64,000 nucleotides of DNA from Streptosporangiaceae bacterium NEAU-GS5 (GCA_017592665.1 JAGFNW010000001.1:124001-188000); one strand, 5' to 3'; shown: positions 17,580 to 28,285, counted from the stretch's first letter. The notes: generated by a model from the letters alone, not told the origin. Numbers and translations: made by a program.

Positions 17580-18389
17580 CTAACCGGCCAACCGGCGGCG
17601 GACATCTTCAATGCGTCCAGCGATGGTGCTGTCGATCAGCTCGTCACCGATCTTCACGGAGAACCCGCCGAGCACCTTCGGATCCACCTCGACATTGAGG
17701 TGGACATCACGACCGTATGTGGCCCGCAGCCAGGCGGCGAGCCGGGTGCGCTGCTCGTCGCTCAGCGCCACGGCCGAGCGGACGACGGCCACGAGCCGCT
17801 CCCGATATTTGGCGACGAGCAGACCGAACGAGTCGAGACCACGCTCCAGGCCAAGGCCTCGCGGATGCGTCACCAGCTGCGTGATCAGCCGCAGCGTGGC
17901 CGGCGCGACCCGGGACGCGAGCAACTCGTCGAGCAGCCCCTGCTTGCGGTCGGCCGGCACGGCCGCGTCCGCGAGCGTGCGGCGCAGATCCGGGTTGGCC
18001 GCGAGAATGCGGCCGAAGCGGAACAGCTCGTCCTCGACGTCGTCGAGCCTGCCGGCGCCGTCGGCCTCGGCGGCCGCGGCGAGCACGCCCAGCCGCTCGA
18101 TCGCGTCGGCGAGGTCGCCCGACTGCGACCACTTGGCCGACACCGCGGCGATCGCGGTGTCGAGGGCGGCCCGACTGACCTTGCCCTCCAGCAGCACCTC
18201 GGCCGTCTGCGCCTTCTGCTCGGCCGGGCGGGCCGGGTCGGACAGCGCGCGGCGCAGCCCGTGCTCGCGGTCGAACAGGTCGGCGACCTGGAAGAGCTCG
18301 TCCGCGAGCGGGCCGAGGTCGGCCGACCCCGCCACGCTGTTGAACCGCTCCTCGACCTCGGCGAAGGCAGCCCTGCTCTGACCTCTCAT
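17580..18389 (-). CDS. atpH: ATP synthase F1 delta subunit
   Basis: The delta subunit ties the peripheral stalk to the top of F1. At 269 residues it is longer than the roughly 180 of enterobacterial delta; the extra N-terminal helical region resembles streptomycete proteins and is not the b-delta fusion of mycobacteria, because a separate atpF is present. The C-terminal domain with [24 protein letters not shown] is well conserved. Its ATG overlaps the atpF stop. Confidence 0.95.
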   Translation of the reverse strand: MRGQSRAAFAEVEERFNSVAGSADLGPLADELFQVADLFDREHGLRRALSDPARPAEQKAQTAEVLLEGKVSRAALDTAIAAVSAKWSQSGDLADAIERLGVLAAAAEADGAGRLDDVEDELFRFGRILAANPDLRRTLADAAVPADRKQGLLDELLASRVAPATLRLITQLVTHPRGLGLERGLDSFGLLVAKYRERLVAVVRSAVALSDEQRTRLAAWLRATYGRDVHLNVEVDPKVLGGFSVKIGDELIDSTIAGRIEDVRRRLAG

Positions 18390-18925
18390 TGCGTACGGGC
18401 TCCCTGGGTGGCCTCAAGCTCTTCGAGGAACCGGTCGACGGTGCGCCGCTGCCGGGCCTCGTCCTCGAGGGATTCGCCCACGATGCGACCGGCGAGGTCG
18501 GTGGACAGGCGGCCGATCTCGGTGCGCAGCTGGGCGAGGGCCTGCTGCTTGTCGGCCTCGATCTGGGCGTGCGCGGCCTCGATGATGCGCCGGGCCTCGG
18601 CCTGGGCCTCCTCGCGGAGGTCGGCCTTGATCTGCGCGCCCTGCTCGCGGGCCTCCTCGCGGAGCCGCGCGGCGTCCTGCCGGGCCTCGGCAAGCTGGTC
18701 GCGATACTCCTTGAGCACGGCCTGGGCCTCTGCCTGTGCCTCGTCGGCCTTCTTCAGGCCGCCCTCGATGCGCTCGGTGCGCTCCTCGAGGGTCTTCTGG
18801 ATTCGCGGCGTCAGCATCCTGCCGACGATGAACAGGACCAGCAGGAACGAGAAGCCACCGATGACCAGGTCAGGCCAGCTGGGGAGCAGCGGGTTGTTGG
18901 ACTCTTCTGCCAGCAGAGCTAGCAT
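18386..18925 (-). CDS. atpF: ATP synthase F0 b subunit
   Basis: The 179-residue b subunit has a single N-terminal membrane helix (about 20-45, PDLVIGGFSFLLVLFIVGRML) followed by a long charged coiled coil rich in Ala, Glu, Arg and Gln that forms the peripheral stalk. Spacing to atpE is 35 bases and the stop overlaps the atpH start. The long helix begins RIQKTLEERTERIEGGLKKA as in other actinobacteria. Confidence 0.95.
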   Translation of the reverse strand: MLALLAEESNNPLLPSWPDLVIGGFSFLLVLFIVGRMLTPRIQKTLEERTERIEGGLKKADEAQAEAQAVLKEYRDQLAEARQDAARLREEAREQGAQIKADLREEAQAEARRIIEAAHAQIEADKQQALAQLRTEIGRLSTDLAGRIVGESLEDEARQRRTVDRFLEELEATQGARTQ

Positions 18926-18960
18926 GTCAACCGCCTTCCGTCAGATGTGGCACCGGAAAA

Positions 18961-20073
<1,113 letters not shown>

Positions 20074-20302
20074 TCAAGATGCTCTCCGGCCGCCGCCTTG
20101 GGCATCGCGCTTTCAGGCGACAGGCGGCCGGACGAGAAGCGCGAGGGCGGTGTGGAGGCTGGGGCTGAGGCCCAGCAGCCATCTCACTACCTGATACCGC
20201 GCACGCGAGAATAGCAGGGTTAGCTCTGACTAGTCATATCAGGCCAGCCTTCGGGGTTGTCGTGCCTCCGAGGGCCGAGCCTGAGCGACGTGCCGAACCC
20301 GG

Positions 20303-20740
20303 TCATGCGCGACCACCGCGCTCCTCCGGCATCCCCGGCACCTTGGTCTCAGGATCGACGTACAGCATGCGCAGCTTCATGAAGCCGCGCGCCTCGGCGA
20401 CGGTCCAGCAGACGGTGCAGACGATGACGGTCCACGCGAACGCCCGGGGGCTCCACGTGTCGGTGTCGGCGAAGGTGTTCAGCAGCACGATGAGCACGAG
20501 GAGCTTCACGAAATAGCTGGCCATCGCGACGATCATCATCATCGTGGGCGAGATCCGGCTCGCATACGCCACGGCGATCAGCCCGATGGCGAAGAACAGC
20601 CCGACCGCCACGACCCCGATGCCGGCTCCGAGCGCACCTTTGCCGCCGTCGACGAACGCGGCCACGAGCACGGCCACCAGACCGACGAGGATCGTCGGTA
20701 TGGCGGCTGCGCGGAGCAGCCGGACGTCGTTGGCCTGCAT
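20303..20740 (-). CDS. atpI: AtpI-like membrane protein, ATP synthase operon leader gene
   Basis: The 145-residue protein has four hydrophobic segments (AAAIPTILVGLVAVLVAAF, GIGVVAVGLFFAIGLIAV, MMIVAMASYFVKLLVLIVLL and a fourth with FAWTVIVCTVCW). This is the AtpI / Rv1303-like small membrane protein placed before atpB in actinobacterial operons, thought to help assemble the c-ring. The ATG at 20740 has a GGAG six bases upstream; a start at 20755 is possible. The 257 bases before atpB hold no other gene that I can support. Confidence 0.85.
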   Translation of the reverse strand: MQANDVRLLRAAAIPTILVGLVAVLVAAFVDGGKGALGAGIGVVAVGLFFAIGLIAVAYASRISPTMMMIVAMASYFVKLLVLIVLLNTFADTDTWSPRAFAWTVIVCTVCWTVAEARGFMKLRMLYVDPETKVPGMPEERGGRA

Positions 20741-20891
20741 CGGAACTCCATCCACCGGTTGTCAAGCGAGCGATTGCTACCTCGCGGGCCTCGGTCTGCG
20801 AGGTCCTCGCTAGTGAAAGGTATCACAAGCTCCGGAGGGGGCGCCTTTACCTCCCCTTTCGGGTGGGTTTCGGCAGGTTAACCGGCAGGTG

Positions 20892-22112
20892 TCAGCTTGT
20901 TGACGCACTCGCGCGTTGACTTGCGGGCGGCGCGGTTCCCATTCCGGGCCCTACTCCGGGCTCTCCGGGAGCCGGCCGCCCAGCGGCATGCGCGCCGCCT
21001 CGGCCTCCTCGCCGCCCGCGCCGCCAACTGGGACGGGTGAGCGCGATCAATATGGCGATGGCCAGGACCACTGTGAGAAGCAGCACATAGAGCGGCACGC
21101 CCCCGATGGCCAGGCCGACGACCAGGAAGGAGAACAGGAACGTCCACGCGTACATGATCAAGACGCTGCGGCGCTGCGAGTGCCCGAGGTCGAGCAGCCG
21201 GTGATGCAGGTGGCCGCGGTCCGGCGCGAACGGCGACAACCCCACCGACGTGCGCCGCACCACCGCCATGATCAGGTCGGCCAGCGGCAGGACCAGGACC
21301 GCGAACGGCAGCAGCAGCGGCAGGATGACCGGGAACTTGTTCAGGTCGCTCAGCGGGTTGGTCGACGTGATCGTGATCAGCGAGGTGCCGAGCAGCATGC
21401 CGAGCAGCATGGCGCCCGTGTCACCCATGAAGATCTTGGCCGGGTTGAAGTTGTGCGGCAGGAAGCCGAGGCACATGCCGATCAGGATGGCCGCGATCGC
21501 CGCGGTCACGTTGATCCGCGACTCCTGGCTCCCCCACGACAGCGCGATCGAGTACGTGAACGTGGCGAGCGCGCCGATGCCGACGATCCCCGCGGCCAGC
21601 CCGTCGAGCCCGTCGACGAAGTTCACCGCGTTGATCGTGACGACCACCACCATGATGGTCAGCACGGCCTGGGTGCTCATGTCGAAGCTGACGACGCTGC
21701 CCGGGACCGGGAGCCACTGCAGGACCATGCCGAAGTAGACCAGCAGGCCGGCCGAGGCGACCTGGCCGCCGAGCTTGACGAACGCGTCCATGCCGAGCCA
21801 GTCGTCGAGGAAGCCGGTGAGCGTGATCAGACCGCCGGCCACCAGCAGCGCCGTGACCGTCTGCCCGCCACCGCCCGCCTGCGGGTCGGCCAGGGCCACC
21901 CCCACGTACGGCAGGTGCTGGGCGAACAGTAACCCTGCCGCCATTCCACCGAACATCGCCAGCCCGCCCAGCCGAGGCGTGGGCACCTTGTGCACATCGC
22001 GGTCGCGCACCTCCGGCGCGGCCCCGATGCGGAGGGCGAAGATCCGCACCGGCGGCACCAGCAGGTAGGTGACCGCGGCGGTGACGAGCGCCAGGAGGAG
22101 GTATTCGCGCAC
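20892..22112 (-). CDS. rfe: Undecaprenyl-phosphate GlcNAc-1-phosphate transferase (WecA/Rfe-type)
   Basis: This 406-residue polytopic membrane enzyme moves a sugar-1-phosphate from UDP-sugar onto undecaprenyl (or decaprenyl) phosphate, the first step of a lipid-linked polysaccharide. About eleven helices are visible, with the family motifs VHKVPTPRLGGLAMF, GFLDDWLGMD, NFVDGLDGLAAG (Mg-binding Asp), IFMGDTGAMLLG and the C-terminal DRGHLHHRLLDLG. The last 50 residues are a basic, Gly/Ala/Pro-rich tail. Like Rv1302 it sits between sua5 and the atp operon. It could supply glycan precursors for the glycosyltransferases further right. Confidence 0.94.
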   Translation of the reverse strand: MREYLLLALVTAAVTYLLVPPVRIFALRIGAAPEVRDRDVHKVPTPRLGGLAMFGGMAAGLLFAQHLPYVGVALADPQAGGGGQTVTALLVAGGLITLTGFLDDWLGMDAFVKLGGQVASAGLLVYFGMVLQWLPVPGSVVSFDMSTQAVLTIMVVVVTINAVNFVDGLDGLAAGIVGIGALATFTYSIALSWGSQESRINVTAAIAAILIGMCLGFLPHNFNPAKIFMGDTGAMLLGMLLGTSLITITSTNPLSDLNKFPVILPLLLPFAVLVLPLADLIMAVVRRTSVGLSPFAPDRGHLHHRLLDLGHSQRRSVLIMYAWTFLFSFLVVGLAIGGVPLYVLLLTVVLAIAILIALTRPSWRRGRRGGRGGAHAAGRPAPGEPGVGPGMGTAPPASQRASASTS

Positions 22113-22305
22113 GGACCTAGTTTCCCGGATCGTTGGACCAGTTGTGGCGGGAAAAAGACACGTTGCGGCGATTTAGTCAGAAGGCATAGTCAGATGGCCT
22201 TGGCTCACCGATCGCGTCTAGACCCGTCAGGCCACCGACGCTACCCCACGAACCTTACGATTCGCTTGAACCGGTGGCACTCCTCACTGTAGGCCTACCC
22301 AGTGC

Positions 22306-22701
22306 CTACCCACTGAAGGGGAACGCGTGGGGCGCCGCCGCCTTACCGGGCACCCAGCGCGGCGTGTCGGCCGCGTGATCACTGATCGCCGTCAGCACCG
22401 ACTGCCGATAGAGGGCCAGCCGGTTGCGCCACTCCACGAGATCCTCCACGTAGCGCTTGGCGACGGGAGCGTCCCACACGTCGCGGCTGCGGGCCATCTG
22501 ATAGGCCTTGTCGAGCGCGCGGGACAGCTGGTCGAGCGGCGGCGTCACCTTGACCCACAGGTCGACCAGGCGCTGGTATTCGGGATTGAACACCCAGGTC
22601 GTGGCCTGGCCGCCGGGGGTGATCAGGTCGGTGCCCGACGGGGTGGGCGGGTTCTCCCCCGGCTGCAGCGCCATGGGAGCGGGCGGGTCGGCGTAGCTCA
22701 C
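22306..22701 (-). CDS. Small WXG100/ESX-like helical protein
   Basis: The 131-residue protein starts at a GTG overlapping the previous stop (GTGA). The first 45 residues are Pro-rich and likely disordered; the rest looks like a two-helix hairpin with DVWDAPVAKRYVEDLVEWRN at the turn and second helix, similar to the W-x-G/A-P-x-A-x-x-F turn of WXG100-like proteins used with type VII secretion. No secretion ATPase or membrane component lies in the window, so this is an orphan pair with the gene upstream. The assignment rests on motif shape only. Confidence 0.5.
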   Translation of the reverse strand: MSYADPPAPMALQPGENPPTPSGTDLITPGGQATTWVFNPEYQRLVDLWVKVTPPLDQLSRALDKAYQMARSRDVWDAPVAKRYVEDLVEWRNRLALYRQSVLTAISDHAADTPRWVPGKAAAPHAFPFSG

Positions 22702-23882
22702 TGATTCCCTCCAGGCTCCGGGTCGATGCTGCCGGGCGGGCCGTCCGGCTGAATGTCCATGGGAACCCACTCGCCCTTGCCCCACTGGCCTTCGGGGACG
22801 ACGACGCTGGGCATGTCGAGCGGCTCGATCTCGCGATAGTGGTCGTGGAGCGTGCGCAGCGCCGACTCGTCGAGCGGGTTGGCCGGGGCCGACAGCACGT
22901 CGCCCGGCTGGGCCGCAGCGAGCGCGCGGGGATCGATGGTCCGTGGGTCGGTCGTGGTCGCGCCGGCGGGCGCGTCACCGGTCGCCGTGTCGGGCGGGGG
23001 CACGCTGGGATCGATGTAGCCGGAATCGCCGCCGGTCGGGTCGAGGGTCGGCATGTCGATCGGCTTGATCTCGTCCATGTGCTGGTCGAGATAGGCCATG
23101 GAGCCGGGGTCGGGCTGGTTCATCGGCTCGACGACGACCTTCACGCCGTCGACGAGGACGACGTGGCGGCCCTGGGTCAGGTCGATATCGTCCTTGTGAT
23201 CGATGCCCGGGGTGTCATAGATCGGCTCGACCGGCTTGCCGTGCGAGTCGACGATGACGGTGTCGTCCGGCAGCGTGTGGTCCTGCGAGGGCGACTGGTC
23301 CAGCGGCACCGTCTCACGGTCGAGCCGGTGGCCCTCCGGCAGCGGCTCGGTCTTCCTGTCGATGTCGAAGCCGGTGCCCGGCTCGGTCTCGGTGGAGGAC
23401 TTGGTGGGCGGCTGAGGCTCCTGCTTGTCCGATGTCGGCTTCGACCTCGGCTCGTCCTTTGTTTCGGTGTGGTCTGTGTCGGTGTGCTTTGTTTCGGTGT
23501 CCTGGGGGAGCTCGTGCTTGTGCTGCGGCTGCGGATCCTTGGGCTGAGGGTCCTTGGGCTGCGGACTTTCCGGCTCGGGCTGCTTGGGCTCAGGCTGCTT
23601 GGATTCGGGCTGCTTGGGCTCGGGTTGCTTCTGCTCGGGCTGCTTGACCGGGTCTTTTTCCTTCTTCTCGAGAAGGGTGAGCCGGGAGCCGACGTCCCTG
23701 ACCATGCCACGGCACGCGTCGGCCACCTCGGACGGCCGGTGCGTCGACGGCGCCGGCACCCCCGCCGACCGCGTCGCATGGGCGACCTGGACCTCGATCG
23801 TGTCCATCTGCTTGGCCGCGTGCTGAACCTCTGTCAGCAGCGTGCGGACCAACTGGGGATCCATCCCATCGAGCTTGGACAT
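22698..23882 (-). CDS. Long Pro/Gln/Lys-repeat protein with helical N-terminus
   Basis: The 394-residue protein has an N-terminal helical domain (about 8-75, including VQHAAKQMDTIEVQVAHATR and a second helix ending RLTLLEKK), a repetitive Pro-rich linker (about 80-120, units of KQPEP or KDPQP), an acidic Thr/Asp/Lys-rich stretch and a C-terminal half with repeated PIDMP/PLDMP elements (for example residues near 273, 360). The N-terminal pattern resembles ESX-like partners. No signal peptide or membrane segment is seen. The next gene encodes a WXG100-like protein and is translationally coupled. Function unknown; a wall- or secretion-associated role is a guess. Confidence 0.6.
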   Translation of the reverse strand: MSKLDGMDPQLVRTLLTEVQHAAKQMDTIEVQVAHATRSAGVPAPSTHRPSEVADACRGMVRDVGSRLTLLEKKEKDPVKQPEQKQPEPKQPESKQPEPKQPEPESPQPKDPQPKDPQPQHKHELPQDTETKHTDTDHTETKDEPRSKPTSDKQEPQPPTKSSTETEPGTGFDIDRKTEPLPEGHRLDRETVPLDQSPSQDHTLPDDTVIVDSHGKPVEPIYDTPGIDHKDDIDLTQGRHVVLVDGVKVVVEPMNQPDPGSMAYLDQHMDEIKPIDMPTLDPTGGDSGYIDPSVPPPDTATGDAPAGATTTDPRTIDPRALAAAQPGDVLSAPANPLDESALRTLHDHYREIEPLDMPSVVVPEGQWGKGEWVPMDIQPDGPPGSIDPEPGGNQ

Positions 23883-23985
23883 GCGTGCGCCTCCAAGAGC
23901 CTTTGGCGCACTTCACGCTAATCGTGGCGAAGCCCCTGCACAGGCGCGATAGCCATTCGGCATCGCGGAATGTGGATCAGTCGAT

Positions 23986-24630
23986 TCACTCGTCGGTGGC
24001 GAGATATCCGATGACGCCGCGGATCTTGTCGACCGGCACGCCGCCCTTGCGGAGGACCCTGGGCACGGGCGTGGTCATGTCGACGATCGTCGAGGGGACG
24101 TCGTCGGAGCACGGCCCGCCGTCGAGGTAGACCGAGACCGCCTCGCCCAGCTGCTCCTCGGCCTGCTCGGCCGTGGTGGCGGGCGGCATGCCCGAACGGT
24201 TGGCGCTGGAGACGGCCATCGGGCCGGTCTCCTTGAGCAGGTCGAGCGCGACCGCGTGGAGCGGCATCCGGACCGCGACCGTCCCCTTCGTGTCGCCGAG
24301 GTCCCACGACAGGGATCTGTTGGCCCGGCAGACCAGCGTCAGCGGCCCGGGCCAGAAGGCGTCGATCAGATCCTGCGCGCTCGAGCCGAGGTTCTCGATC
24401 AGGGCGTTGGCCGCGCGCACGGTCCCGACCAGGACGGGGACCGGCATGTCACGCCCGCGGCCCTTGGCCTCGAGCAGCGCGTTGACCGATTCGTGGTTGA
24501 AGGCGTCGGCGCCGATGCCGTACACCGTGTCCGTGGGGAGCACCACCAGCTGGCCGAGCCGTACGGCCGAGGTCGCGGCGATCAGGCCGGCGGCGCGCTC
24601 GCCCGCGTTGGAGCACAGGTATCGACTCAT
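23986..24630 (-). CDS. sua5: L-threonylcarbamoyladenylate synthase (Sua5/YrdC/TsaC)
   Basis: The enzyme condenses threonine, bicarbonate and ATP to threonylcarbamoyl-AMP for the t6A modification of tRNAs that read ANN codons. The 214-residue protein has the YrdC fold signature: GQLVVLPTDTVYGIGADAF, KGRGRDMPVPVLVG (the K-x-R...P binding motif), PGPLTLVCRA, VAVRMP and SSANRSGMPPATT. It lacks the extra C-terminal Sua5 domain, so TsaC is an equally valid name. Gene order sua5-prmC-prfA-rpmE is the standard actinobacterial one. Confidence 0.95.
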   Translation of the reverse strand: MSRYLCSNAGERAAGLIAATSAVRLGQLVVLPTDTVYGIGADAFNHESVNALLEAKGRGRDMPVPVLVGTVRAANALIENLGSSAQDLIDAFWPGPLTLVCRANRSLSWDLGDTKGTVAVRMPLHAVALDLLKETGPMAVSSANRSGMPPATTAEQAEEQLGEAVSVYLDGGPCSDDVPSTIVDMTTPVPRVLRKGGVPVDKIRGVIGYLATDE

Positions 24631-24641
24631 GTCCGTGAATC

Positions 24642-25496
24642 CTAATCTTGGCCGAATTGGGCGGTGACAAAGCGATCCCGGCCGGTGAGATCTTGACGAA
24701 GGCGGGTGTCATACCAGCCGCGATCCTCGGAGAACAGCCAGTAGACGTCGTTGCCCTGCTGGTCGGCGTGCTCGACGGCGACCAGGCCGCCGGGGCGAAG
24801 CAGCCGTCTTGCGGTCCGCTCGACGGCTCTGACCTCGTCGAGGCCGTCGTCGCCCGAACCATAGAGGGCCTTGGCCGGGTCGTGCAGCCGGACCTCGGGA
24901 TCGCGCGGGACGGCGCCCGGCGGGATGTAGGGCGGGTTGGAGACGACCAGGTCGACCTTGCCGTCGAGCTCGGGAAGGCAGTCGGCGAGGTCCTCGGGGT
25001 GGAGCGTGGTGCGGCCCTGCCCGAGCTCGAGCACGTTGCGCTTGGCCCAGCCGTACGCCACGGGATCGATCTCGACGGCGTGCACCTGCGCGAGCGCCAC
25101 CTCCTGCGCGATCGACAGCGCGATGGCGCCGGAGCCGGTGCCGAGGTCGACGACGACGGGCGAGGCCACGTCCATCTCGCGCAGCCGGTCGATGGCCCAG
25201 CCGACCACGACCTCGGTCTCCGGCCGCGGCACGAACACTCCCGGGCCGACCTCGAGCGACAGGAAGCGGAAGTAGGCCACGCCGGTGATGTGCTGAAGCG
25301 GCTCGCGGGCCGCGCGGCGGGCGACGCCCTCCCAGAAGCGGGCGTCGAAGTCGGAGTCCCTGACCGTGTGCAGCCGGCCGCGCCGCACGCCGTGGACGTG
25401 CGCGGCGATCTCCTCGGCGTCGGTGCGCGGCGACGGCACCCCGGCCTCGGCGAGCCGGGCCGTGGCGAGGGCGATCTCGTCCAACAGGAAGGTCAT
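24642..25496 (-). CDS. prmC: Peptide chain release factor N5-glutamine methyltransferase
   Basis: PrmC methylates the Gln of the GGQ motif in release factors using S-adenosylmethionine. The 284-residue protein has an N-terminal helical domain, the SAM-binding motif VVDLGTGSGAIAL (about residue 120), and the substrate motif VSNPPYIPPG (NPPY, about 186-195), which holds the glutamine side chain. Its target gene prfA is directly upstream, 14 bases away, so the two are surely co-transcribed. The middle region HITGVAYFRFLSLEVGPGVFVPRPETE is highly conserved. Confidence 0.96.
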   Translation of the reverse strand: MTFLLDEIALATARLAEAGVPSPRTDAEEIAAHVHGVRRGRLHTVRDSDFDARFWEGVARRAAREPLQHITGVAYFRFLSLEVGPGVFVPRPETEVVVGWAIDRLREMDVASPVVVDLGTGSGAIALSIAQEVALAQVHAVEIDPVAYGWAKRNVLELGQGRTTLHPEDLADCLPELDGKVDLVVSNPPYIPPGAVPRDPEVRLHDPAKALYGSGDDGLDEVRAVERTARRLLRPGGLVAVEHADQQGNDVYWLFSEDRGWYDTRLRQDLTGRDRFVTAQFGQD

Positions 25497-25510
25497 CTCG
25501 TCGCGCGACC

Positions 25511-26557
25511 TCAGGAGTGTGCGGCCAGCTTCTCCGCCGTCTCGGCGTCGAGCAAGGCCTGTATCACCGCGTCCAGATCACCGTCCAGCACCTGGTCGAG
25601 GTTGTAGGCCTTGAAGCCGACACGGTGATCGGAGATGCGGTTCTCCGGATAGTTGTAGGTGCGGACCCGCTCGGAGCGGTCGACCGTACGCACCTGGGAC
25701 TTTCGCTCGGCCATCGCGGCCGCGTTCGCCTTCTCCTCCTCGATCGCCTGCAGGCGGGCGCGGAGGATGCGCATGGCCGACTCCTTGTTCTGGAGCTGGC
25801 TCTTCTCGTTCTGGCAGGAGACCACGACACCGGTCGGGACGTGCGTGATCCGCACGGCCGAGTCGGTGGTGTTGACGCTCTGCCCGCCGGGCCCCGAGCT
25901 GCGGAACACGTCGATGCGCAGGTCGTTGGGGTCGATCTGGACGTCGACCTCCTCGGCCTCCGGATAGACCAGCACGCCCGCCGCCGAGGTGTGGATGCGG
26001 CCCTGCGACTCGGTCGCCGGCACCCGCTGCACGCGGTGCACCCCGCCCTCGAACTTCAGCCGGGCCCAGGCGCCTTCCTTGCCCTTGATCCCGACCGTGA
26101 CGTCCTTGTAGCCGCCGAGGTCGGAGTGCTGGGCGTCGATGATCTCGGCCTTGAAGCCGACGCGCTCGGCGTAGCGCAGATACATGCGCAGAAGATCGCC
26201 GGCGAACAGGGCCGACTCCTCGCCGCCCTCGCCCGCCTTGATCTCCATGATGATGTCCTTGTCATCGTTGGGATCACGCGGGACGAGCAGGTGGGTCAGC
26301 CGCTCCTCCAGAGCCGGGATGCGCTTTTCCAGCTCCACCGCCTCTTCGGCGAAGGTCGCGTCCTCGCTCGACAGTTCGCGCGCGGCCGACAGGTCGTTGC
26401 GTACGGACTCCAGCTCGCGGTAGGTCGAGATGATCGGGGTGAGCGCGGCGTAGCGCTTGCCGTACGTGCGGGCCTTGACCTGGTCGGCGTGGACCGCAGG
26501 GTCGGCCAGCTTGGATTCCAGGTCCGCGTACTCATTCATGAGCTCGTCGAGATTCAC
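25511..26557 (-). CDS. prfA: Peptide chain release factor 1
   Basis: RF1 ends translation at UAA and UAG codons. The 348-residue protein has the stop-codon-reading PAT tripeptide ([14 protein letters not shown]), which is the RF1 and not the RF2 version, and the catalytic GGQ in [17 protein letters not shown]-terminal helical domain and C-terminal [20 protein letters not shown] are standard. Neighbours are rpmE upstream and prmC downstream, which modifies this protein. Confidence 0.98.
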   Translation of the reverse strand: MNLDELMNEYADLESKLADPAVHADQVKARTYGKRYAALTPIISTYRELESVRNDLSAARELSSEDATFAEEAVELEKRIPALEERLTHLLVPRDPNDDKDIIMEIKAGEGGEESALFAGDLLRMYLRYAERVGFKAEIIDAQHSDLGGYKDVTVGIKGKEGAWARLKFEGGVHRVQRVPATESQGRIHTSAAGVLVYPEAEEVDVQIDPNDLRIDVFRSSGPGGQSVNTTDSAVRITHVPTGVVVSCQNEKSQLQNKESAMRILRARLQAIEEEKANAAAMAERKSQVRTVDRSERVRTYNYPENRISDHRVGFKAYNLDQVLDGDLDAVIQALLDAETAEKLAAHS

Positions 26558-26663
26558 CGCACATCACCTCTTTCATCGGCCGCTTGCTTACGCACCTGCA
26601 CACCAAGAACGCCGACCCGGTGAACCCGCGTAGCGAGTCGTCCGAGCCGGCGTCCAACAGGAG

Positions 26664-26882
26664 CTACTTGCTCTGGGCCTTCTTACCGAAGCGGGCCTCG
26701 AACCGCGCCACCCGGCCGCCGGTGTCCAGGATCTTCTGCTTGCCCGTGTAGAACGGGTGGCAGGCGGAGCACACGTCGGCGTGGATCACGCCGTTCTTCG
26801 CGGTGCTGCGGGTGGTGAAGGAGTTCCCACAAGAGCACGTCACCTGAGTGACGACATACTCCGGGTGGATGTCGGGCTTCAT
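26664..26882 (-). CDS. rpmE: Ribosomal protein bL31 (zinc-binding form)
   Basis: The 72-residue protein starts [19 protein letters not shown] and has the paired cysteines CSCG and [10 protein letters not shown], so it is the zinc-containing L31 rather than the Cys-less paralogue that replaces it under zinc starvation. It bridges the ribosomal subunits. The ATG at 26882 is the family start. The gene lies between rho-side insertions and prfA, where it is found in mycobacteria. Confidence 0.96.
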   Translation of the reverse strand: MKPDIHPEYVVTQVTCSCGNSFTTRSTAKNGVIHADVCSACHPFYTGKQKILDTGGRVARFEARFGKKAQSK

Positions 26883-27092
26883 GTCTGTTTCCTCTCCGTG
26901 GCGCGGTCGCCGGGTCGCCTGTTTTGATCGCGCCGTCGGCACACGGACGGGTGGCGCGGGCGGGAACCGGAACCGCTGCGGGTCGGCTACCAGTGTGCCA
27001 GATGCTGGAACCTCTCGAGGCCGTCAGCTATTCCCCCAGCCTGAGCGTTGCCTGCGAACCCTGGGAAAAAGGTGAGCTTCCGTACATATCGG

Positions 27093-27172
27093 TAGACGCG
27101 CCACAGGAGCCTCACTAGGCTCCGGGCGCGAACCCGACTTTTCCCTCAGATTTACCGAAGTTAGGGGTAACC
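27093..27172 (+). promoter_or_regulatory. Promoter and conserved leader of the first secreted paralogue
   Basis: A TAGACG/TAGGCT pair (27093-27098 and 27116-27121, 17 bases apart) gives a leader of about 50 bases. Its last 42 bases (27131-27172) are nearly the same as those before the second paralogue. CCCT (27143-27146) can pair with the AGGG of the ribosome-binding site (27163-27167), which could hide the site. Confidence 0.4.
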
Positions 27173-28285
27173 ATGCGGAAACACCTGCGGATGGCACTCG
27201 CTGCCACCACAGGGGCAGCAGTACTCGCGACCGGTGCGGCCATCACCATCGCGACCCCCGCTCTCGCCGCCGACGCCTCGTTCTCCGGCGACATCGGCAT
27301 CTCCGACGCGTTCATCCCGCCGAGCGGCAACGACCAGATCGGCTGGACGATCAAGGTCAAGGATCTGTACTCGTCGACCGGCGCCGTCACGCAGAAGATC
27401 TGCGCCCGCTACAGCAAGGACGGCGGCTCCAGCTGGTCGCTGGCCAACGTCACCCAGCCCGGCAGCGTGGCCGCGTCCGACGTGGGCACCAAGAACGGCG
27501 GCATCGACGTCAAGGGCGGCGTCCCCGTCAGCTCGAGCGACGCCGCCAGCGACAAGTGGCGGGTGAACCTCGGGATGGTCGCCACCACGGCCTCCTGCAC
27601 CACCTCGACCAGCGGCTCGCCCGACAAGACCTTCACGGTCGCCGCCGCCACCAAGATGACCAACCTGACCGTCAACCCCAACCCGGTCACCCTCAAGTCG
27701 GGGTCGACCGTGGACGTCGTGGTCACGGGCCGGTTCGAGCAGCACGGCGGCGAGCACCTCACGGCCGTCTCGCTGGTCAGCCTGGACGGTGACGACAGCT
27801 TCTCGCTGCACACCGCCCTCGAGGCGGACGAGACGTCGTACTACGACTACGCCGGCTTCGACTACAGCACCGACACGGGCGACTGGCAGGCCCAGTTCAC
27901 CGTGACCAGGGGCTCGAAGACGTACCACTTCGTGAAGACCTTCGGCGTCAAGAAGGGCTCCTCGACGACCTCGCGGGCCAAGTCGAAGATCACGCTCACC
28001 GCCTCGCCGAAGAAGGTCAAAAAGGGCCGTTACATCAAGCTGTACGGCAAGGCCTACCGCGGCTACCACTCGTGGGGCGCCTGGGGCAAGAAGACCCTTC
28101 GGATCTATTTCAAGAAGAAGGGCACCAAGTCCTGGAAGTTCGTCGGATACGTGAAGACCACGTCCACCGGTAAGTACAGCAAGTCGATCAAGCCGAAGTA
28201 CGACGGCTACTGGCGGACCATGGGCACCAAGACGTCGCTGACCAACGCGGCGCTGTCGCCGTACAAGTTCGTCGACGTCCGCTGA
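27173..28285 (+). CDS. Secreted two-domain protein, tandem paralogue 1
   Basis: The 370-residue product has a Sec-type signal peptide (basic MRKHLRM, hydrophobic core, cleavage after ATPALA near residue 33). The mature part has two beta-rich domains: an N-terminal region to about 240 with repeated Ser/Thr/Asp-rich strands, and a C-terminal domain (about 270-370) very rich in Lys, Tyr, Trp and Gly, with KVKKGRYIKLYGKAYRGY and GAWGKKTLRIYFKKKGTKSWK. The C-terminal domain looks like an immunoglobulin-like or cell-wall-binding fold with a strongly basic face. I do not recognise a function. It is a tandem duplicate of the next gene, including the leader. Confidence 0.8.
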   Translation: MRKHLRMALAATTGAAVLATGAAITIATPALAADASFSGDIGISDAFIPPSGNDQIGWTIKVKDLYSSTGAVTQKICARYSKDGGSSWSLANVTQPGSVAASDVGTKNGGIDVKGGVPVSSSDAASDKWRVNLGMVATTASCTTSTSGSPDKTFTVAAATKMTNLTVNPNPVTLKSGSTVDVVVTGRFEQHGGEHLTAVSLVSLDGDDSFSLHTALEADETSYYDYAGFDYSTDTGDWQAQFTVTRGSKTYHFVKTFGVKKGSSTTSRAKSKITLTASPKKVKKGRYIKLYGKAYRGYHSWGAWGKKTLRIYFKKKGTKSWKFVGYVKTTSTGKYSKSIKPKYDGYWRTMGTKTSLTNAALSPYKFVDVR

